Shown: piece by piece, positions 1 to 10,420 of the stretch | How the letters are laid out: every line of letters begins with the position of its first letter | Numbering within the stretch: position 1 is the first letter of the stretch | From: Mustela lutreola | Taxonomy: Eukaryota > Chordata > Mammalia > Carnivora > Mustelidae | NCBI RefSeq assembly: GCF_030435805.1 | Contig: NC_081291.1 | Span: forward strand, 13,787,001-13,851,000 | Reading direction: 5' to 3' | Length of the DNA stretch: 64,000 bases | Notes under the pieces: model-generated | Told to the model about the DNA's origin: nothing | Seen by the model: only the letters and a program-made list of their open reading frames with translations | The model's database searches: none | Position numbers and translations under genes: made by a program

Positions 1-50
1 TGACCTGAGGCAAAGGCAGAGGCTTCAACCCTGAGCCACCCAGGCGCCCC
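1..50 (-). mobile_element. CanSINE, cut by the window edge
   Basis: The tRNA-related head of a carnivoran SINE in reverse orientation, ending in the usual GCCACCCAGGCGCCCC. Only the last 50 bases lie in the window. Confidence 0.9.
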
Positions 51-416
51 AACCCACCAGATTCTTAACAACACAGCATCCACATGATGCTTGCCTTCCC
101 TTCCCAATCTGATATCCCACCTTCTGCCCTCTGCCCTCTGCTACCCCTTAACCACTGAGGACCAAAATTGCCTAGAAGCTTGAAAGACAAAATGTGTTCA
201 ACATATTGGAAATGAACGAATGCAGTTACCCCTCCCTTCCCCAGGCTGGATTCAGCCCCTCCTTCTTACTTTCCAGCTACTGCAGGCAGTCAGGACTGTT
301 TGCAGCAAATGGAGTCCTAGCCGCCAGTCTAGTGAGTAGTACTAAGATCTGGCCCATGGTCTGTGTTACTGAGGTGTCTAGCAGATAAAAGCAGTTCTTT
401 CCTCCAAGTCTGTCTT

Positions 417-613
417 TTTTTTTTTTTTTTAAAGATTTTATTTATTTATTTGAGAGAAACAGTGAGAGAGAACATGAGCAAGGAGAAGGTCAGAGGGAGA
501 AGCAGACTCCCCATGGAGCTGGGAGCCCGATGTGGGACTCAATCCCGGGGAACCCAGGATCATGACCTGAGCCGAAGGCAGTCGTCCAACCAACTGAGCC
601 ACCCAGGCGCCCC
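417..613 (-). mobile_element. CanSINE with perfect target-site duplication
   Basis: Reverse-oriented copy: T-tract, A-tail hexamers read backwards, then the tRNA-like head. It is flanked by a perfect 16-bp duplication, CCTCCAAGTCTGTCTT, at 401-416 and 615-630, so its ends are secure and the insertion is fairly young. Confidence 0.95.
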
Positions 614-755
614 TCCTCCAAGTCTGTCTTGAACCTAGCTTCTTTTTGTGATTTTTCAGGATTAAAGGAGTGGAGCCATATTACAGAAGCAATTAGATAA
701 CTTTGAAATATGAGAAGGGGTGTATGTGTGTGCGCAAGTGTGTATTTATGTCTTT

Positions 756-934
756 TTAAAAAAAGATTTATTTATTTATTTATTTATAAAGAGAGGGTGA
801 AAGGGGGGAGAGATTCAAGCAGACTCCCTGCTGAGCGTGGAGCCCACTTGGGGCTCCATCTCATGACCCATGAGGTCATGACCCGAGCCCAAAACGGGTC
901 GAATGCTTAACCAACTGAGTCACTCAGGCGCCCC
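756..934 (-). mobile_element. CanSINE
   Basis: Reverse-oriented copy from the TTTATTTATT tail complement to the CAGGCGCCCC head. It is more diverged than the copy at 417. Confidence 0.92.
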
Positions 935-959
935 ATCTGTCCTTTTGTATCATGGTCAC

Positions 960-1122
960 CCTAGTGGGTCTGTGAAGTGGTATCTCATAGTTTGATTTGC
1001 ATTTCCCTGGTGGCTAGTGGAGTGAACAGGACATCTTTGCATGTGGTCGTTGGCCATTTTTGTATCTTCTTTGGAGATATCTCTTAATCTATTGGAGATG
1101 TCTATTCAGAACCTTTGCCCGT
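960..1122. mobile_element. Old L1 fragment
   Basis: The text resembles the familiar mammalian L1 passage around 'GTGAAGTGGTATCTCAT', 'TTTGCATTTCCCTGGTGGCTA' in sense, and 'GGCCATTTTTGTATCTTC'. It is a short relic with no coding capacity, broken by the SINE that follows. Confidence 0.65.
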
Positions 1123-1308
1123 TTTATTTATTTATTTATAAAGATTTTATTTATTTGACAGAGAGATCACAAGTAGGCAGAGAGGCAGGCAGAGAGAGAG
1201 GAGGAGGCAGGCTCCCAGCTGAGCAGAGAGCCCAATGTGGGTCTTGATCCCAGGACCCTGGGATCATGACCTGAGCCGAAGGCAGAGGCTTTAACCCACT
1301 GAGCCACC
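1123..1308 (-). mobile_element. CanSINE, head end-truncated
   Basis: Reverse-oriented copy that stops at GAGCCACC and lacks the usual final CAGGCGCCCC. It interrupts the L1 fragment just upstream. Confidence 0.88.
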
Positions 1309-1929
1309 AATTTGCTACTGATTTTAAAGATGTACTACCTATGCATGTCTCCTTGCACTTACTGAATTATCCGCCCACCTCCATAAGTGGGCCAGCTCCC
1401 CAGGCCCACCAGGCCTTCTCTTCTTTCCAGACTTCTTTGCCCATGCTATTCCCTGGAATACTCCTTCTCATCAGCCATTACACATTTGCCCCATTCTGGG
1501 CCTCTCCAAGCAAGAGCAATGATCCCCAGGGCGCATTGGCAGAAGCAATTCTGCCAAAGAACAAGTATCTTTTCAGGTCCAACTCTGTGCCTAGCTTTCC
1601 TGGCATCAGGGAGCTTTCCAAGCATCAGAGAACAAAACAAACTCTGTCCTCCTGTAGCTTATATTTTAATTAAAGAGGGAGACCAAAAAGAGCAACAAGA
1701 TAAATATCAGGCTCAGGAGCATCAAAGTCCACCAAAAGGTGCCTTCCTCCAGGAGATCTCCCATCTCTTCCCTCCATCCCACCTCGCAATCCCTTCTTAG
1801 GGACCCCAGCTCTAGGTTCCTCTCTTCGGCCCCACCCTGACACCGGTTCTGCCTGCTCCAGCCCAGGGAAGAGCTCAGGAACAGCGTGCAAAGAATCAAA
1901 GAGCCCCTTCGGATGCACCGCAGGGCCCT

Positions 1930-2480
1930 GCCGCAACTTCACTCGTGGGACTGCGCATGTGCCATAGGCGGCCGCCCGTAGGTACTGACAGCCGTGCGGC
2001 AGGGCCGGCCTTCGCGCAGGCGCACTGGTGGCTGCCCGGAGCGCTTCCGCCTCCCTTCCGCCGCCGTCGCCATGGCCGCGCCGGCCTCGGACCTCATCTC
2101 GGTCTTCTCGAGCCCGCAGGAGCTAGGCGCGTCGCTAGCGCAACTGGTAGCGCAACGGGCAGCGTGCTGCCTGGCGGGAGCTCGCGCCCGCTTCGCGCTC
2201 GGCCTGTCGGGCGGCAGCCTCGTCTCCATGCTGGCCCGTGAGCTGCCCGCCGCCGCCGCCCCCGCCGGCCCCGCCAGCCTCGCGCGCTGGACCGTGGGCT
2301 TCTGCGACGAGCGCCTCGTGCCCTTCGAGCACGCCGAGAGCACGTACGGTCTCTACCGGGTGAGAGCTACGGGGGCCGCCGGGGGTCACACCGAGAGGGC
2401 CGCGCCCACCGTCCGCACCCGACTACGGGGGCCGCTGGGGGTCATATGAAGAAGGCCGCGCCCACCTCCTGAACCCCGCC
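1930..2480 (+). promoter_or_regulatory. PGLS: PGLS CpG-island promoter
   Basis: A GC-rich, CpG-dense block covers the 5' UTR and exon 1 of PGLS. There is no TATA box at a convincing distance. Two NRF1-like sites are visible, TGCGCATGTGC at 1952-1962 and CGCGCAGGCGCA at 2013-2024, each one base from the known YGCGCAYGCGCR consensus. This fits a constitutive housekeeping promoter. The transcription start is not defined by the sequence alone. Confidence 0.75.
2072..2359 (+). CDS. PGLS: PGLS exon 1 (residues 1-96)
   Basis: Encodes the N-terminal part with the phosphate-binding SGGS loop and DERLVP, ending at TYGLYR. The donor is GTGAGA at 2360. Confidence 0.97.
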
Positions 2481-5400
2481 ACGGGGGTCGCATAGGGTCA
2501 CACTCTGCCTTCTGCCACTATCTGGGAATGGCCTGCAGGGTGCCCTGAACTCCCACGTCCACTGCCACCGAGTGGGCCGGTAGGGACCTTGAAGTCTCGT
2601 TATGCTTTGTCCGGTGGCCAGGGAGAGGGAACACAGTCCAGGCGAGAGCGTGGAGGTGAAACAGTGGCCCATTCCAGGGACCCAGAGACGTTCTGGGGCG
2701 CTAGCCCGGTAGCTTGCAAGGGCAGAGTTAGGGAAGGGCCAGGCAGGAGGTATCTGGTGTGGAGCCTAGGTCTCAGTTTTCACATCTCCAGCCTGGACGC
2801 CTTCAGGATGATCTACATGCTGCTCTCGGTGCTGATGACCTCCCAGTCTGGTTATCTAACTTGTGGCCTCAGATCTTACACAATTAGGAGAACTGAGGCT
2901 TGGAGGAGGCGTGGTCTGCGCTGGGGTCCTCCAGCTGCATCGGCTAAGTCCGCCTGGGGAAAACACGCGCCCAGGGAGGTGTGGAAGGGGTGGGCTTGGT
3001 CAGAAGAAGCTACAGGTCACTTAGGTCCTGGTTGTGTTGTTGCCTTCTCTTTGCGTAGAAGCTTGAGCTGACGATTTCCTGGTTTCTGTTGTTGTTGTTG
3101 TTTTGTTTTGTCATCAAAAGGAAGGTCTACTGATTATCAAACATTTTCTCCACATCATCTCATGTAATTTCACAATAACCTAGGAAGTCGAGGCTGTCAT
3201 TTCCTCCATTTCATAGATGGAGAAACTGGGGCCGGAAAAGGAGAGCTTGTGTGCCGGGGTCTCCTGCTGACCTGCAGGGGAGCTAGGGTTTGAACGGACC
3301 CCCCCAGGGACCCTAAGGGACGCATCTCAAGGGCAGGGGCCTCCCAGTGTGTCTTCTTCAAAAGCTTCATTAAAAACTGGGCTCACATTTCTTTCTTTTT
3401 ACTTTGCATGAATTTGAAGAACTTTTGCTTTTTTTTGAACTGTACTTCCTCAAGTAACAAAATCCTAACAAAACAGTAAAAAAAAAAAAAAAATGTTGCA
3501 GTGTTGTTCATTGTCCTTGTATCCAGCGCTGGGGACACAGTGGGGTGTTGGAAAGTTCCCTTATGGGACTCATAGCTCATAGTGGGGCATCGGGCACCAG
3601 CACACAGGGAAATAAATAAGGGAAGTCCACTCAGAGCATTCACATAATGCAGTGTGGACCAAAGATAATAGCATGAGAGAGAAAGTGCCTGGGATGTTTG
3701 AGCTGAGGCCTGGAGGTGTGAGGTCCTGGCCAGGGGCAGAGCTGGGGCAGAGGGTATGACAGAGACAAATGTGATGCCATGGGAACAAGTGTGGGGCAAA
3801 GATTTGCTCCTTCTGCCAGTTTCCCTGTGAGGGGAGTCCCGTGAGTTTCCTGGCCTGTCCTAACAAAGGACCACAACTTGGGTGGCTTAAAACAAGAACT
3901 TACTTTCTTAGTTCTGGAGGTCAGAGCCTAAAATCCAGGTGTTGGCAAGGCCACACTCCCTCTGGAGGCTCGAGGGGAGGATCCTTGGTCTCTTCCAGCC
4001 TCTGGGGGCTCCTGGTGTTCCTTGGCCTCCAGTCTCTGCATCTGCCTCTTCAAGGAGACCAGTCATTGGATTCAGGGCCCACACTACTCTACTTGAAGTC
4101 AACTAATGACATCTGCAAAGACCCCCTTCCGAATAAGGTCTCATTCTGAGGTTCTGGATTGGACACGAATCTTGGGGGCCACGAGTCAACCCAGTATAGG
4201 AGCACAGGATTGCTTCTGTCCTCAAGGACAGATCCGGTATACCCTGGGGCTCTGTCAGCAGGAGTGTTCTGCTTACCCTGTGTGCTCTGTGGGTCTGCTG
4301 CTGCTGAGGCCAGGGCTTCCTCTGGGCTGGGGGGATTAGCTGAGGCTGCCTCCTTCTTAGGAATGGTTTCTCAATGCCCACAGAATGTTAAGAGAGAAAC
4401 AGTCCGATCAACCAGCAGTTCCACTTCCAGGAACCTGCCTGACTGACACTCCAGCCCTTGGCTCCCTGGCAGGAGCCCAGGCAGAGGAGGAGGAGGAGAA
4501 AGGAATGGCTCTGAGCCTGGTGGGAAGGGGCAGCTAAGGAGAGGATCACGTGACAGAAAGAGGACACTGATACCCTGCACTGGCTTTGCTCAGTGTAATC
4601 CCTAAGGGTGTGTATCAATGGGAACCTTGGACAAAGCAGAGAGGTCTTGCCAACAGATCTGACCCTCCTTGGCTCACAGACCTTCCTTGGCTCCCCATTA
4701 CCCTTAATACAGAGAGAGCTCTTACTCCTCGGGCCAGTGTTCAGGTGACTTTCCATTGCCCTATGTGGTCTGGTATGTGTACTCCATGTCCCTGGCCCTG
4801 TCCCTTGTCCCTTCTCATACAGTATTTTTTGTGGCTTCCTGCTTTTCCACTGTGGCTCAGCTTGGCATTGTCTCCCTGGCACAGGATTCCAAGATCCTGT
4901 GTGAAGGGAGGCACCAACGTGGGGGTCACAGTTGTCCCTCCTGGAGCAGATCAAATCTGGGGAGATGAGGGAAAAGGCTAGAGCCCTCCACCTTGCAGGG
5001 GACCTGACTCCAGGTGCTTCCAAAGAAATTAAATCCACCTTCCTGAGCCCGGGGCATGTGCTATATGCTGGCCAAGGACACCCTGTAGTGGCAGCCGAAG
5101 AGAAGTCAGTGCTTACCACTGTCACATGCGGTGTAGGGGAGGCACAGGCGGGGGGTGGGTCCTCAGAGGAGGTGCTCTGAAGGACGCATAGGAGTCTCCC
5201 AGGCAAGGGCAGTGGCTTAGGTGTGGGTTGGGGTCGCAGGGTCTGCAAAGCCTTGTGCAGGGCAGAGAGGGGCTGGGTTTTATCCTGAGGTGTAAGGGAC
5301 TCTGGGAGCTTTGAAACAGGACTGTGGTACAGCCACACAGGTGCTGGCTGGGGCCAGAGGCCCCCAAACATGCTGGACTTGAAAGACTCCTGGCGGAGTG

Positions 5401-8400
5401 CCGCCGGGATCCCAGCACACACAGAAGGTGGGTGCGATGATGGGTCTGTCCCAGGGGCCATTCGGTCACCCATGCAAACCTTGTGCCTCTGGGAGCTGTG
5501 TGTTGCTGTTGGGTGACTTTTTCCCTCTGTCTGCTGCAGACCCACTTGCTCTCCAGGCTGCCCATTCCTGACAGCCAGGTGATCACCATTAACCCCCAGC
5601 TGCCTGTGGAGGAGGCAGCGGAAGACTATGCCAAGAAGCTGAGACAGGTGAGTTGTGGTCGACCTTCTGGTTGTCCCATGCCCCCCACCCCCTACTTGGC
5701 CCCAGGGAGGCCTACTTGGCACCCAGGGAGGTGGTGGGGGAGTGGCCCAGCAGGTGGCGCTGCATGATTGTCACCAGCAAAAACTGCCCCCAGGGGTGGT
5801 TGGCAAATCCCGCCCCACCCTGGACAGATGCCAGGAGGTTCCCTCTTCTGAGAGGCCACAGCCCCACCTTTGGGTCTCTCAGGGTGGCCCAGCTTCTGAC
5901 CCTCTGGGAGTGGGCTTAGGCTCTCACATCTGGGGGACAGTTGTGTCTCCAGACTCTTGGCCAGTCAAATGGATGAAACATGGAACCTCGTAGAGACCCT
6001 TTCATGCAGGTGAGACTGGGTGTTGCTCCCTGTTAAAACCACTTGGGATTCTTTTTCTGATCACTGTCTCTTTGTGGCCTTCGAGTACTCCCCACAACCT
6101 CACAGGACTGTCTTCTCCCCCATCTAGGCCTTCCAAGGGGACTCCATTCCAGTGTTTGATCTGCTAATTCTCGGGGTAGGTCCTGATGGCCACACCTGCT
6201 CGCTCTTCCCAGACCACCCCCTCCTGCAGGTGAGTGTGCCCACATGGGCCTCTGCTGACTGGGGCTTCCAGAGGGAGGGCCACTTTTGGGGGCCAGGAGG
6301 TACCCACAGCGGGGTTTAGTTAGCATCTGCCAGTTGGCTGGGCTTAACTCTTTTGAGCCTCAGTTCACCCATCTTAAAATGAGAATTTAAATCAAGTAAT
6401 ACAGGATCAGTAGGAGGGGTTGGAATGATCCAACAGACCATGCCGAGTGTGTGTGAGTGCTCATGAAGCTGAAGTGACCTTGTCCTTCTGTCTCCATCCC
6501 GGCCTTCCTCCCCCAGGAGCGGGAGAAGATTGTAGCCCCCATTAGTGACTCCCCAAAGCCACCACCACAGCGTGTGACCCTCACACTTCCTGTGCTGAAC
6601 GCAGCTCGAACTGTCATCTTCGTGGCTACTGGAGAAGGCAAGGCAGCTGTCCTGAAGGTAATGGCCAAGGGCCCTGTTCCCAAGAAGATCAAAGGTGTGT
6701 GGGCCCAAGGATGGAATATGGCCCCAGATATCATAGTGCTGAAAGCACCAGGTGCCAAGGTACTTGAATAATTCTTGGGCTGAAGGGGAGGTGGAAGCTA
6801 TAATTATAGGCTAGTTAGGAATAAACAATTATTAAAGCATATTGATGAGGTGAGGCCAAAGCTGCATTCAGGGGCAAATTCATAGCTTTGAAAAGGCAGT
6901 TTTAAAAAGTATTAAATAGGGGTACCTGGCTGGCTCAGTCGGTAGAGCATGTGAGTCTTGAGCTTGGAGGTGTAAGTTCAAATCTCCACATTGGATGTAG
7001 AGGTTACTTAAAAATAAAGTCTTGGGTGCCTGGGTGGCTCAGTTGTTAAAAAAAAAAAATCTTAAAAAAAATTGTTAAACAAATTGACCACTTTAGACTT
7101 GAAATGAACAATAATGTAAGTCTAGAAAAAGTCAGTGGAAGGAATACCTGACATAATCAGAAATTAATGAATTGGTTAAGGGGAGGGTGACTCTGGGCTA
7201 AGCGTCTGACTCTTGGTTTCAGCTGGGGTAGTGATCACATGGTCATGAGATTGAGCCCCACGCCTGCCTGTGCCTCTTTGGAGTCTCTCTCACTGTCCCT
7301 TTGCTTCTCACCCAACCCTCCTCATGGTCTCTCTCTCTCTCTAAAAAAGAAAAAAAAATCTTCAAAAAAAAGAAATTAATGTATTGATTAGTATTCTTAA
7401 AAGCTTAGTGGTATTAGATTCCAAAGAAAAACCCTTGGCAAAACTAATCAGGGAGGAAAATTATGTAGGAGGCATAAGTAAAAAAGGAGGAATAAGAAAA
7501 AAAGAAAGACAGTTAAACATAATATTTTAGGGAAATATAGAATATATAAGCTATTAAAAGTAAACTAAATAATAAAAAATATATTGTAATTGCCATCATT
7601 GAAAGACCAACTATGGGAGAAACTGGAAATATTTTTAAAAAATTAACAAATAGGGGCGCCTGGGTGGCTCAGTGGGTTAAAGCCTCTGCCTTCGGCTCAG
7701 GTCATGATCCCAGGGTCCTGGGATCGAGCCCCGCATCGGGCTCTCTGCTCCGTGGGGAGCCTGCTTCCCTTCCTGTCTCTGCCTGCCTCTCTGCCTACTT
7801 GTGATCTCTACTGTCAAATAAATAAATAAAAAATCTTAAAAAAAAAAATTAACAAATAACAATTCATCCTCCCAAACAGTTGAGCCCAGATGTCCTCATG
7901 GGCTGGCTTGGTGTTAGGGTTAAAGGTGCAGACTATAAAGAATCCAGCAGACCAGGATCTCTGCCCATGATGCCCAGCATGGCCTTGGGCAGCCACTTCA
8001 CACCTCCACCCCAAGCCTCAACTTTCTGTTCTGTAGGGTGGGTTGGGAGGGCTCCTCCCTGTGGACCTCCTGAGGGTCAGTCCAGGCAGTTTTAGCTCAG
8101 AGTACACTCACCTGAGTCCCCCCAAGCCTCAGCTTCCCCACCTGTAAAATGGGGCTGGGCATAGAGGTGACCTCACAGAGTGAATGGGGCAGGCCCAGCT
8201 ATCAGAAAGCAGCATTTATAATTTCCACTAATTGTAAGGTCACATGGGGTGATCAGCATGCCACAGCCCATGGGCCCACATCCCGCCAGCTAAGAAGGAA
8301 TTCTTTTTTAGAGATTTTATTTATTTATTTGCCTCTCTGTAGGCAGAGAGGCAGGCAGAGAGAGAGCAGGGGAAGCAGGCTTCCTGCTGAGCAGAGAGCC

Positions 8401-9054
8401 CGATGCGGGGCTCGGTCCCAGGACCCTGAGATCATGACCTAAGCTGAAGGCAGAGGCTTAACCCACTGAGCCACCCAGGTACCCCTAAGAAGGATTTTAA
8501 AGCAGATGGGAAAAGAAAGAAAAAGGAGAATATTCTCTGACCCATGAAAATTCCGTGGAATGTGGATTGCAGTGTCCGTGAATAAAGCTTCACGGGAACA
8601 GGCTCTGCCTATTTGTTCATGTGTCATCTGCTGCTGCTTTCGCCGTGTGAGAGCAGAGCTGCGCACTTGTGACAGGGACAGGGTGTGATCCGCAGAATGC
8701 AAGTGTGACCCCGGTCTGTGCAGGGTAGGTGTGCCAACCCCCGTGTCCTGTAGTCACGGATGATAGAAAAGGCAGGGACCGACTGAGGCTAAGACAGCTG
8801 GAAGGGCGACATCACCTCTTGAGAGTAGGACAGTCTTGTCCATGCAGGGAACTGGGAGCTCTGAGGGGCTGTGTGGGTGCTGGGGGGTGCCTCATGCTCC
8901 TGCCCTTTCTATGCAGCGCATTTTGGAGGACAAGGAGGAGAACCCGCTCCCCGCTGCGTTGGTGCAGCCCCACACCGGGAAACTTTGCTGGTTCCTGGAC
9001 GAGGCAGCGGCTGGACTCCTGACGGTGCCCTTTGAGAAGCATTCCACGTTGTAG
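2072..9054 (+). CDS. PGLS: PGLS, 6-phosphogluconolactonase (five exons, complete)
   Basis: Cytosolic enzyme that hydrolyses 6-phosphoglucono-delta-lactone to 6-phosphogluconate, the second step of the oxidative pentose phosphate pathway. Coding exons are 2072-2359, 5540-5647, 6128-6229, 6517-6657 and 8917-9054; every junction is phase 0 with GT/AG borders. They join to 258 residues, the length I know for human PGLS, and the sequence follows the human protein closely. Family motifs are present: LGLSGGSLV near residue 43, CDERLVPF near 80, and [13 protein letters not shown] at 148-160 with the conserved His154. The first ATG lies in a good Kozak context (CGCCATGG); upstream in-frame ATG-like codons are not conserved. 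The next gene, NIBAN3, starts 3.5 kb downstream on the same strand and is functionally unrelated. Confidence 0.98.
3845..4190 (-). mobile_element. MLT1-type LTR fossil (ERVL-MaLR)
   Basis: Antisense LTR relic recognised from the run of phrases typical of MLT1: 'GGACCACAACTTGGGTGGCTT', 'TTCTGGAGGTCAGAG' and the terminal 'CATTCTGAGGTTCTGGATTGG' region, each in sense order on the plus strand. It is a solo LTR, old and heavily decayed, with no internal genes. Confidence 0.75.
4660..4930 (+). repeat. L2-like 3'-end relic
   Basis: It resembles the L2 LINE 3' segment (CTTGGCTCCCCATTACC, then a biased C/T-rich text). Very old and short; the family call rests on recognition only. Confidence 0.5.
5540..5647 (+). 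CDS. PGLS: PGLS exon 2 (residues 97-132)
   Basis: Starts [10 protein letters not shown] and ends DYAKKLRQ. The acceptor is CTGCAG and the donor GTGAGT. Confidence 0.97.
5747..5761 (+). promoter_or_regulatory. CTCF-like site in PGLS intron 2
   Basis: CCAGCAGGTGGCGCT matches the 15-base CTCF core CCASYAGRKGGCRSY at every position. It sits 100 bp after exon 2. Occupancy is not shown by sequence. Confidence 0.6.
6128..6229 (+). CDS. PGLS: PGLS exon 3 (residues 133-166)
   Basis: Carries the family signature [13 protein letters not shown] with His154. The acceptor is ATCTAG and the donor GTGAGT. Confidence 0.97.
6517..6657 (+). CDS. PGLS: PGLS exon 4 (residues 167-213)
   Basis: Runs from EREKIVAPI to GKAAVLK. 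The acceptor is CCCCAG and the donor GTAATG. The frame stays open into the intron to 6771, which is a chance read-through. Confidence 0.97.
6919..7022 (+). mobile_element. Older CanSINE with tRNA-like body
   Basis: It keeps a tRNA-Lys-like body with a good A box (TGGCTCAGTCGG), GTAGAGCATG, a B-box-like GTTCAAATCTC, and a short TTAAAAATAAAGTCT tail. This resembles the older CanSINE subfamilies that lack the long CT-rich middle. Confidence 0.8.
7180..7372 (+). mobile_element. Decayed CanSINE
   Basis: AGCGTCTGACTCTTGGTTTC, ATCACATGGTCATGAG and a CT-run followed by an A-rich tail mark an old forward copy. Confidence 0.75.
7653..7848 (+). mobile_element. CanSINE, young copy
   Basis: Near-consensus forward copy (GGGGCGCCTGGGTGGCTCAG to the AAATAAATAAAT tail). 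It is flanked by AAATTAACAAATA on both sides (7640-7652 and just after the A-tail). Confidence 0.95.
7915..8035 (+). repeat. MIR relic
   Basis: The order 'AAGGTGCAGACT', 'CCTTGGGCAGCCACTTCACAC', 'CCTCAACTTTCTGTTCTGTAG' in fragments follows the MIR core and 3' half. Old and diverged. Confidence 0.6.
8095..8200 (+). repeat. MIR relic
   Basis: GCCTCAGCTTCCCCACCTGTAAAATGGGG in parts is typical of the MIR 3' half (CTCAG...CATCTGTAAAATGGG). Short and old. Confidence 0.6.
8302..8485 (-). mobile_element. CanSINE
   Basis: Reverse-oriented copy ending CCCAGGTACCCC. TAAGAAGGA occurs directly before its tail (about 8291) and directly after its head (8486), a short target-site duplication. Confidence 0.93.
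8917..9054 (+). CDS. PGLS: PGLS exon 5 (residues 214-258) and stop
   Basis: [16 protein letters not shown] through to PFEKHSTL and TAG at 9052. The acceptor is ATGCAG. The C-terminus matches the human ending. Confidence 0.97.
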   Translation, partial: RILEDKEENPLPAALVQPHTGKLCWFLDEAAAGLLTVPFEKHSTL

Positions 9055-9280
9055 CTGGCTCCGAGGGACTCCACGGCGGGGACCACAAATGGCCCTCATG
9101 GGCCAGGACCTTCCTGGGCTGGGATCCGCTGCCACCACCACTCCAGGCTTCATTTTCAAAAAGCCACCTGGTGCCGCAGGAAGGCCTCAGGGTCTGGCTG
9201 CCAGCCCTGCTCTGGGGGCACTCAGCCCACTGGCCAGGGCTCTGAGGGACCAGAGATTAAAGGGAGCATTTGCTTGAAGT
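9055..9280 (+). terminator. PGLS: PGLS 3' UTR and poly(A) signal
   Basis: A short 3' UTR follows the stop. ATTAAA at 9256-9261 is the only good poly(A) signal nearby and is followed by T/G-rich sequence, so cleavage is likely near 9275-9285. Confidence 0.75.
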
Positions 9281-9389
9281 CTCCACTCTCTCGTGGTCCT
9301 TGGTGGGTGGTGGGAGCAGGGATGCCCCAGCTGAGTGTGTGACCCAAAGCCCTTGGCCCAGCAAGGGAAGGGCAGGGATGGGGTACCCT

Positions 9390-9775
9390 GGGTGAGTTTC
9401 CCAGGGTTGCCGGAGCAAAGGACCACAAAATGTATGGTTGCTCAGTTCGGGGGTGGGGGAGTCAGAAGTCCGAAATCAAGGTGTCCACAGGTTTGGATCC
9501 TTCTGGAGGCTCTGAAGGACAGTCTGTCCTATGCCATTCTTCCGGTGTTTGGTGGCTGCTGGCAGCCCTCAGCCATCCTTGGCTTGTAGACTCATCGCTC
9601 TGGTCTCCTCCGCTCTTGTCACATGTCCTCCCCTGTGTCTCTGTGTCCTCTCCCATTCTAGTAAGGACACCTGCCAGTGGATATCAGGCAGCCCTAAATC
9701 CGGGGTGAACTCTTCTCAAGATCCTTAAGAATTACAGCTGCAAATAAGGTCACTCTTGGAGGTTCCAGGGGACAT
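9390..9775 (-). mobile_element. MLT1-type LTR fossil (ERVL-MaLR)
   Basis: Antisense solo LTR recognised from 'GGACCACAAAATGTATGG', 'AGTCCGAAATCAAGGTGTC', 'TTCTGGAGGCTCTGA'. Old, decayed, without internal region. Confidence 0.7.
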
Positions 9776-9777
9776 GG

Positions 9778-9780
<3 letters not shown>

Positions 9781-9811
<31 letters not shown>
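9781..9811 (+). repeat. (GT)n microsatellite
   Basis: About fifteen GT units in a row. Confidence 0.97.
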
Positions 9812-9812
<1 letters not shown>

Positions 9813-9814
9813 AA

Positions 9815-10420
9815 AAAGTAACAAAATTTACCATCTTAATCATTTTTAAGCGTCCCGTTTGCGGCATTAAGTATGTTCTCTCTGCTTTCACTGCTGTCCA
9901 TCCCCAGAACTCTTGGGAATCTGAAACTACACCTATAAAACAGCCCCCCATTCTCCCCTCCCCCAGTCCCAGGCACCCACAATTCGACTTTCTGACCGCT
10001 CTGGGCACCCCCCATATGTGGAATTACACGTTATTTGTGCTTCCGTGGCTGGTGTCTTTCACTCAGCATAATGTCTTCAAGGTTCATCCGTGTTGGAGGC
10101 TAGGTCAGAACCTCCTTCCTCCTTCCTCCTTCCACGGCAGAAGAACATTCCACCGTGCACATATGCCGTGTAGTTTCCCGTCCATCCACCAGCCGCCGCT
10201 TGGGCGGCTCCCACACTTTGCTCACTGTGACAGAGCTACTACAGACTCAATTCTTTTGGGGATATTCCTAGAAGTAGAAAGGGTGATTCATATGGTGATT
10301 CTATGTTTAAATTTTGAGGCCCTCTGTACCGTTTTGCACAGCAGCTATACCATTTTCTGTTCCTGCCGCTGGTGCCCAAGGCTTCTTCACCACCTCACCA
10401 ATGTGTGTTTTGTTTTGTTT
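9815..10420. mobile_element. Old L1 fragment
   Basis: Recognised from 'ATTTACCATCTTAATCATTTT', 'TTTCACTCAGCATAATGTC' and 'GTTCATCCGTGTTGG', phrases of the T-rich strand of old mammalian L1s. No open reading frame of note. Confidence 0.7.

Larger units (their letters stand above)
1..1929. other. Intergenic region upstream of PGLS
   Basis: No gene is supported here. It holds four minus-strand CanSINE copies (1-50, 417-613, 756-934, 1123-1308) and an old L1 fragment (about 960-1122). The stretch 1310-1929 looks unique and leads into the PGLS CpG island. The neighbour expected from human synteny, SLC27A1, is not seen. Confidence 0.7.
2360..5539 (+). other. PGLS: PGLS intron 1
   Basis: It contains an ERVL-MaLR LTR relic (about 3845-4190), an L2-like fragment (about 4660-4930) and a short MIR-like patch (about 3130-3240). 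A 444-codon antisense open frame (4388-5722) crosses its 3' half and exon 2; I treat that as unexplained, not as a gene. Confidence 0.7.
6658..8916 (+). other. PGLS: PGLS intron 4
   Basis: Repeat-filled intron: an older tRNA-like CanSINE (6919-7022), a CanSINE stub (7024-7057), a decayed CanSINE (about 7180-7372), a young CanSINE (7653-7848), two MIR relics (about 7915-8035 and 8095-8200) and a reverse CanSINE (8302-8485). AT-rich unique DNA lies between 7380 and 7650. Confidence 0.75.

Noticed and set aside
1-1929. 3' end of SLC27A1, expected left of PGLS from synteny
   Set aside because: No coding exon or long unique 3' UTR of that gene is visible; the gap to PGLS is probably larger than the 2 kb present.
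6919-7000. tRNA-Lys-like sequence with A and B boxes
   Set aside because: It has a SINE tail (TTAAAAATAAAGTCT), mismatched acceptor-stem ends and no T-run terminator in place; it is the head of an older CanSINE, not a tRNA gene.
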